Below, piece by piece: positions 30,610 to 32,242 of a stretch of DNA of 32,242 nt. Numbering within the stretch: position 1 is the first letter of the stretch; every line of letters starts with the position of its first letter. Location of the stretch: assembly GCA_937870825.1 (NCBI GenBank), contig CALMZO010000021.1, forward strand, positions 1 through 32,242. Direction: 5' to 3'. The stretch comes from an uncultured Chloroflexota bacterium. GTDB taxonomy: Bacteria > Chloroflexota > Anaerolineae > UBA4142 > SHND01. Under the pieces are notes generated by a model that saw nothing but the letters and a program-made list of their open reading frames with translations, was not told where the DNA came from and did not search any database. Made by a program: the position numbers and the translations under genes.

Positions 30610-31941
30610 TTAGCCAACGAGTAACCGTGCCTCTTCATCTAGAAAAAATTGCCGATACCCGGAAGGCGGATTAACAATGTTTCCAAACTCATCCAACTCT
30701 AGCGCATGAATTTTCACTCCCCCATTCTGTCGCTCAAAATACAGAATGGAAACATCGTCAGCCGTAAGATAATTATGGTCCCTAATGTCCATGCGTATCC
30801 GATCGACCAAGTAATCACTGTGCGTCTCAATCAGGAACCGTTTCTTTTGTTGTTTCGCAATTAAGGCAAGAAACGAACCTAACTGTGCTTGCGCTTTGGG
30901 ATGCAAATGTACTTCAGGTTGTTGAAGTAGAAAAGTGCTTCCCACCTCCTCACGTAAAGAATCAACGATTATGGGTAGTGCTTGACTGACTCCATAACCT
31001 ACATCCACTAGATTGAAAGCCGGTCCAGAAATTTTCACGCGAATTTGGAATGGGTCACTATCCTTAGAGCCCATCCTTCGAACCTCAACGTCATCAAACA
31101 AGCCAGACGCTTTGCCAAAATCATCAAGGATCTTCCGCATACGTTCCCACTCAGATGGGTCGGATGCAGACAGCTTCGCCAAAATCATTGGAACATGTGA
31201 ACCTTCTGGTCTTGGAGTATCTTTTACTGGATCATAAGTTCTTTGAGGATGCGTTCTGATAGGTGCAAATGCGTATGGCCGAGAACTCAAGCTAAAGAAA
31301 ACATTATAATTTAGCCTTTCAATCGCCTTGATATCGCTCTCCGACAATGTTCCTTCGATATTACGGTCGCTAGATGTTCGAGAATCCGTCAAATAAAATC
31401 CCAGAATCGAGAGAATATTTCGAATTGACATATTCGATTCGAGTAAGTTTCGATCATTCAAAGATACTGAACCAGATCTAGTTTTTACTACTATTCTCGA
31501 CTGTTTTGCGTCAACGATAGATTTAATTTCAATATGAAAGGACTTCGTTTCAAATGACCATTCGTCTAACACGGGTTGGGCATCCTTATTGATAAATCTT
31601 CCAAGAATTGTCGCGCGCTCAAAATCGGTAGGAGAAAAAAAGGGGGTTCGGTTTGGACCTCGGAAATCCACAGTATATCGAGCACCAATTGAGAAAGACT
31701 TGACGCGGCCAGTCCTTCCTTGTCGATACGATGCAATTTGGTCAAAAGCACCAAACAAGAAAGGGTCTTGGTTGAAATCAATCTGTGTTTCTCCTGCTAA
31801 TACATCCCAGGCAAGACGAGTCAACGCAAGAAACGTCGACTTCCCTGAGCTGTTTTCTCCCACTAAAACTGTAATTGGCTTAATGGGGATAGACTGATAG
31901 CTGTGGAAACACCGTACACCTTCGACAATGATCTCATCCAT
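30610..31941 (-). CDS. AAA/ABC-type ATPase (RecF/OLD-like, DUF3696-type)
   Basis: The protein is 443 residues from the ATG at 31941, with GGAAA upstream; an in-frame TTG at 31980 is less likely. It opens MDEIIVEGVRCFHSYQSIPI, then Walker A VGENSSGKST at 27-36. A ~230-residue insert follows, then the ABC-type second half: FNLVDVGYGVSQALPIIVDS (signature), LLQQPEVHLHPKAQ with the catalytic Glu343 (Walker B), and FLIETHSDYLVDRIR (H-loop). The last ~50 residues (DVSILYFERQNGGVKIHALE) match the DUF3696-like C-terminus. No TOPRIM domain is present, unlike OLD or GajA. The nuclease function is presumably supplied by the PIN protein next door. Such proteins sense nucleic acids or phage factors and switch on an effector; this is inference here. 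Confidence 0.85.
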   Translation of the reverse strand: MDEIIVEGVRCFHSYQSIPIKPITVLVGENSSGKSTFLALTRLAWDVLAGETQIDFNQDPFLFGAFDQIASYRQGRTGRVKSFSIGARYTVDFRGPNRTPFFSPTDFERATILGRFINKDAQPVLDEWSFETKSFHIEIKSIVDAKQSRIVVKTRSGSVSLNDRNLLESNMSIRNILSILGFYLTDSRTSSDRNIEGTLSESDIKAIERLNYNVFFSLSSRPYAFAPIRTHPQRTYDPVKDTPRPEGSHVPMILAKLSASDPSEWERMRKILDDFGKASGLFDDVEVRRMGSKDSDPFQIRVKISGPAFNLVDVGYGVSQALPIIVDSLREEVGSTFLLQQPEVHLHPKAQAQLGSFLALIAKQQKKRFLIETHSDYLVDRIRMDIRDHNYLTADDVSILYFERQNGGVKIHALELDEFGNIVNPPSGYRQFFLDEEARLLVG

Positions 31942-32007
31942 TGCGACATTTCCTTTCCTTACACGAACTCTGTGAATCAAACACTAAATCCATCGGATAG
32001 CCCCTAG

Positions 32008-32016
32008 ATTCTACCA
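32008..32016 (-). promoter_or_regulatory. Possible extended -10 promoter of the AAA/PIN operon
   Basis: On the minus strand TGGTAGAAT (extended -10) lies 67 bp before the AAA start. No -35 at the usual distance. A G7 run lies close upstream. The remaining bases between 31942 and 32059 hold nothing else recognisable. Confidence 0.35.
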
Positions 32017-32059
32017 CAGGTTTTTCGGGGGGGCTGGCAAGTCCCCTGGATCAAAACGA

Positions 32060-32242
32060 TTACTCTGATTCTCCCCCCTTTTCGCCCCAAAACACCACCC
32101 ACGTCACGAAATCGTCCGAAAAATTTTCAAAGCGATGCAGTTTGCCTGCGGGAACAAAGAGCGCGTCGCCCGCTTGAAAACTCATCCGTTCGTTTTCCAA
32201 AACAAATTCGCCGTGACCGCGCACGACAAAATACAATTCGTC
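32060..32242 (-). CDS. Cupin-fold protein (N-terminus beyond the right edge)
   Basis: Only the last 60 codons are in the window, ending in TAA at 32062-32060. The frame is open to the right edge. It reads DELYFVVRGHGEFVLENERM, then FQAGDALFVPAGKLHRFEN and FVTWVVFWGEKG. G-x5-P-A-G-x-x-H-x(3)-N is the second cupin motif, with one metal-binding His; the first motif would include the D-E-L-Y-F start and the lost upstream His-x-His. Single-domain small cupins store or isomerise sugars or act as sensors. Function cannot be told. It returns to the host-like GCGC-rich composition. Confidence 0.85.
   Translation of the reverse strand, partial: DELYFVVRGHGEFVLENERMSFQAGDALFVPAGKLHRFENFSDDFVTWVVFWGEKGGESE

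Overview
This window looks like chromosomal DNA of a free-living bacterium, most likely a Chloroflexota (Anaerolineae-like) member. That placement is inference. It rests on a BTAD/AAA/TPR (AfsR-like) regulator, a giant TPR-CHAT protein, exported proteins with Pro-Thr linkers, several large GT39-like membrane glycosyltransferases, and intergenic palindromes of the TCATTTCGA...GAGAAATCTC type. Host DNA is strikingly rich in GCGC/GCGCGC strings. The segment from about 30.1 to 32.0 kb lacks them and looks recently acquired. No rRNA or tRNA gene and no CRISPR array was seen.

Layout: (1) 1-2.6 kb, minus strand: a truncated multi-TM sensor-like protein, a membrane-anchored cupredoxin and a small 4-TM protein, followed by a 13-unit heptamer repeat. 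(2) 2.9-11.1 kb: a signalling island with a SARP/STAND regulator, a 166-aa beta-rich protein overlapping a 1075-aa TPR-CHAT (caspase/separase-fold) protease, a tiny exported Cys-rich peptide on the other strand, and an HTH-TPR regulator. (3) 11.3-18.6 kb, minus strand: a molybdenum hydroxylase locus (XdhC, a fused FAD/2Fe-2S subunit, the Mo catalytic subunit). It is split by a decayed SnoaL-like gene, a membrane glycosyltransferase and a PemK-type toxin-antitoxin pair. The toxin stop overlaps the start of the Mo subunit.

(4) 18.8-29.9 kb, plus strand: a surface-glycan cluster with a GT2 polyprenyl-phosphate glycosyltransferase, a sugar epimerase/dehydratase, a DegT/StrS aminotransferase, a GT39/GT87-like membrane transferase, two tandem SMR-type proteins, a second GT39 transferase, a NOTUM/pectinacetylesterase lipoprotein and an Ig-like lipoprotein. 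The composition resembles the Arn (4-amino-arabinose) pathway. It would build an amino-sugar on a lipid carrier, flip it and transfer it outside the membrane. (5) 29.9-32.0 kb: a strong bidirectional terminator, a 150-bp MITE-like element with target duplication, and a PIN nuclease/AAA ATPase operon resembling a defence module. A cupin gene runs off the right edge.

The most unusual property of the window is a set of low-complexity or palindromic repeats that also lie inside genes. They supply linkers (SARP, Mo subunit, two loops of the same GT39) and whole C-terminal tails (a GT39-like protein, XdhC, the Mo subunit) while keeping every reading frame open.
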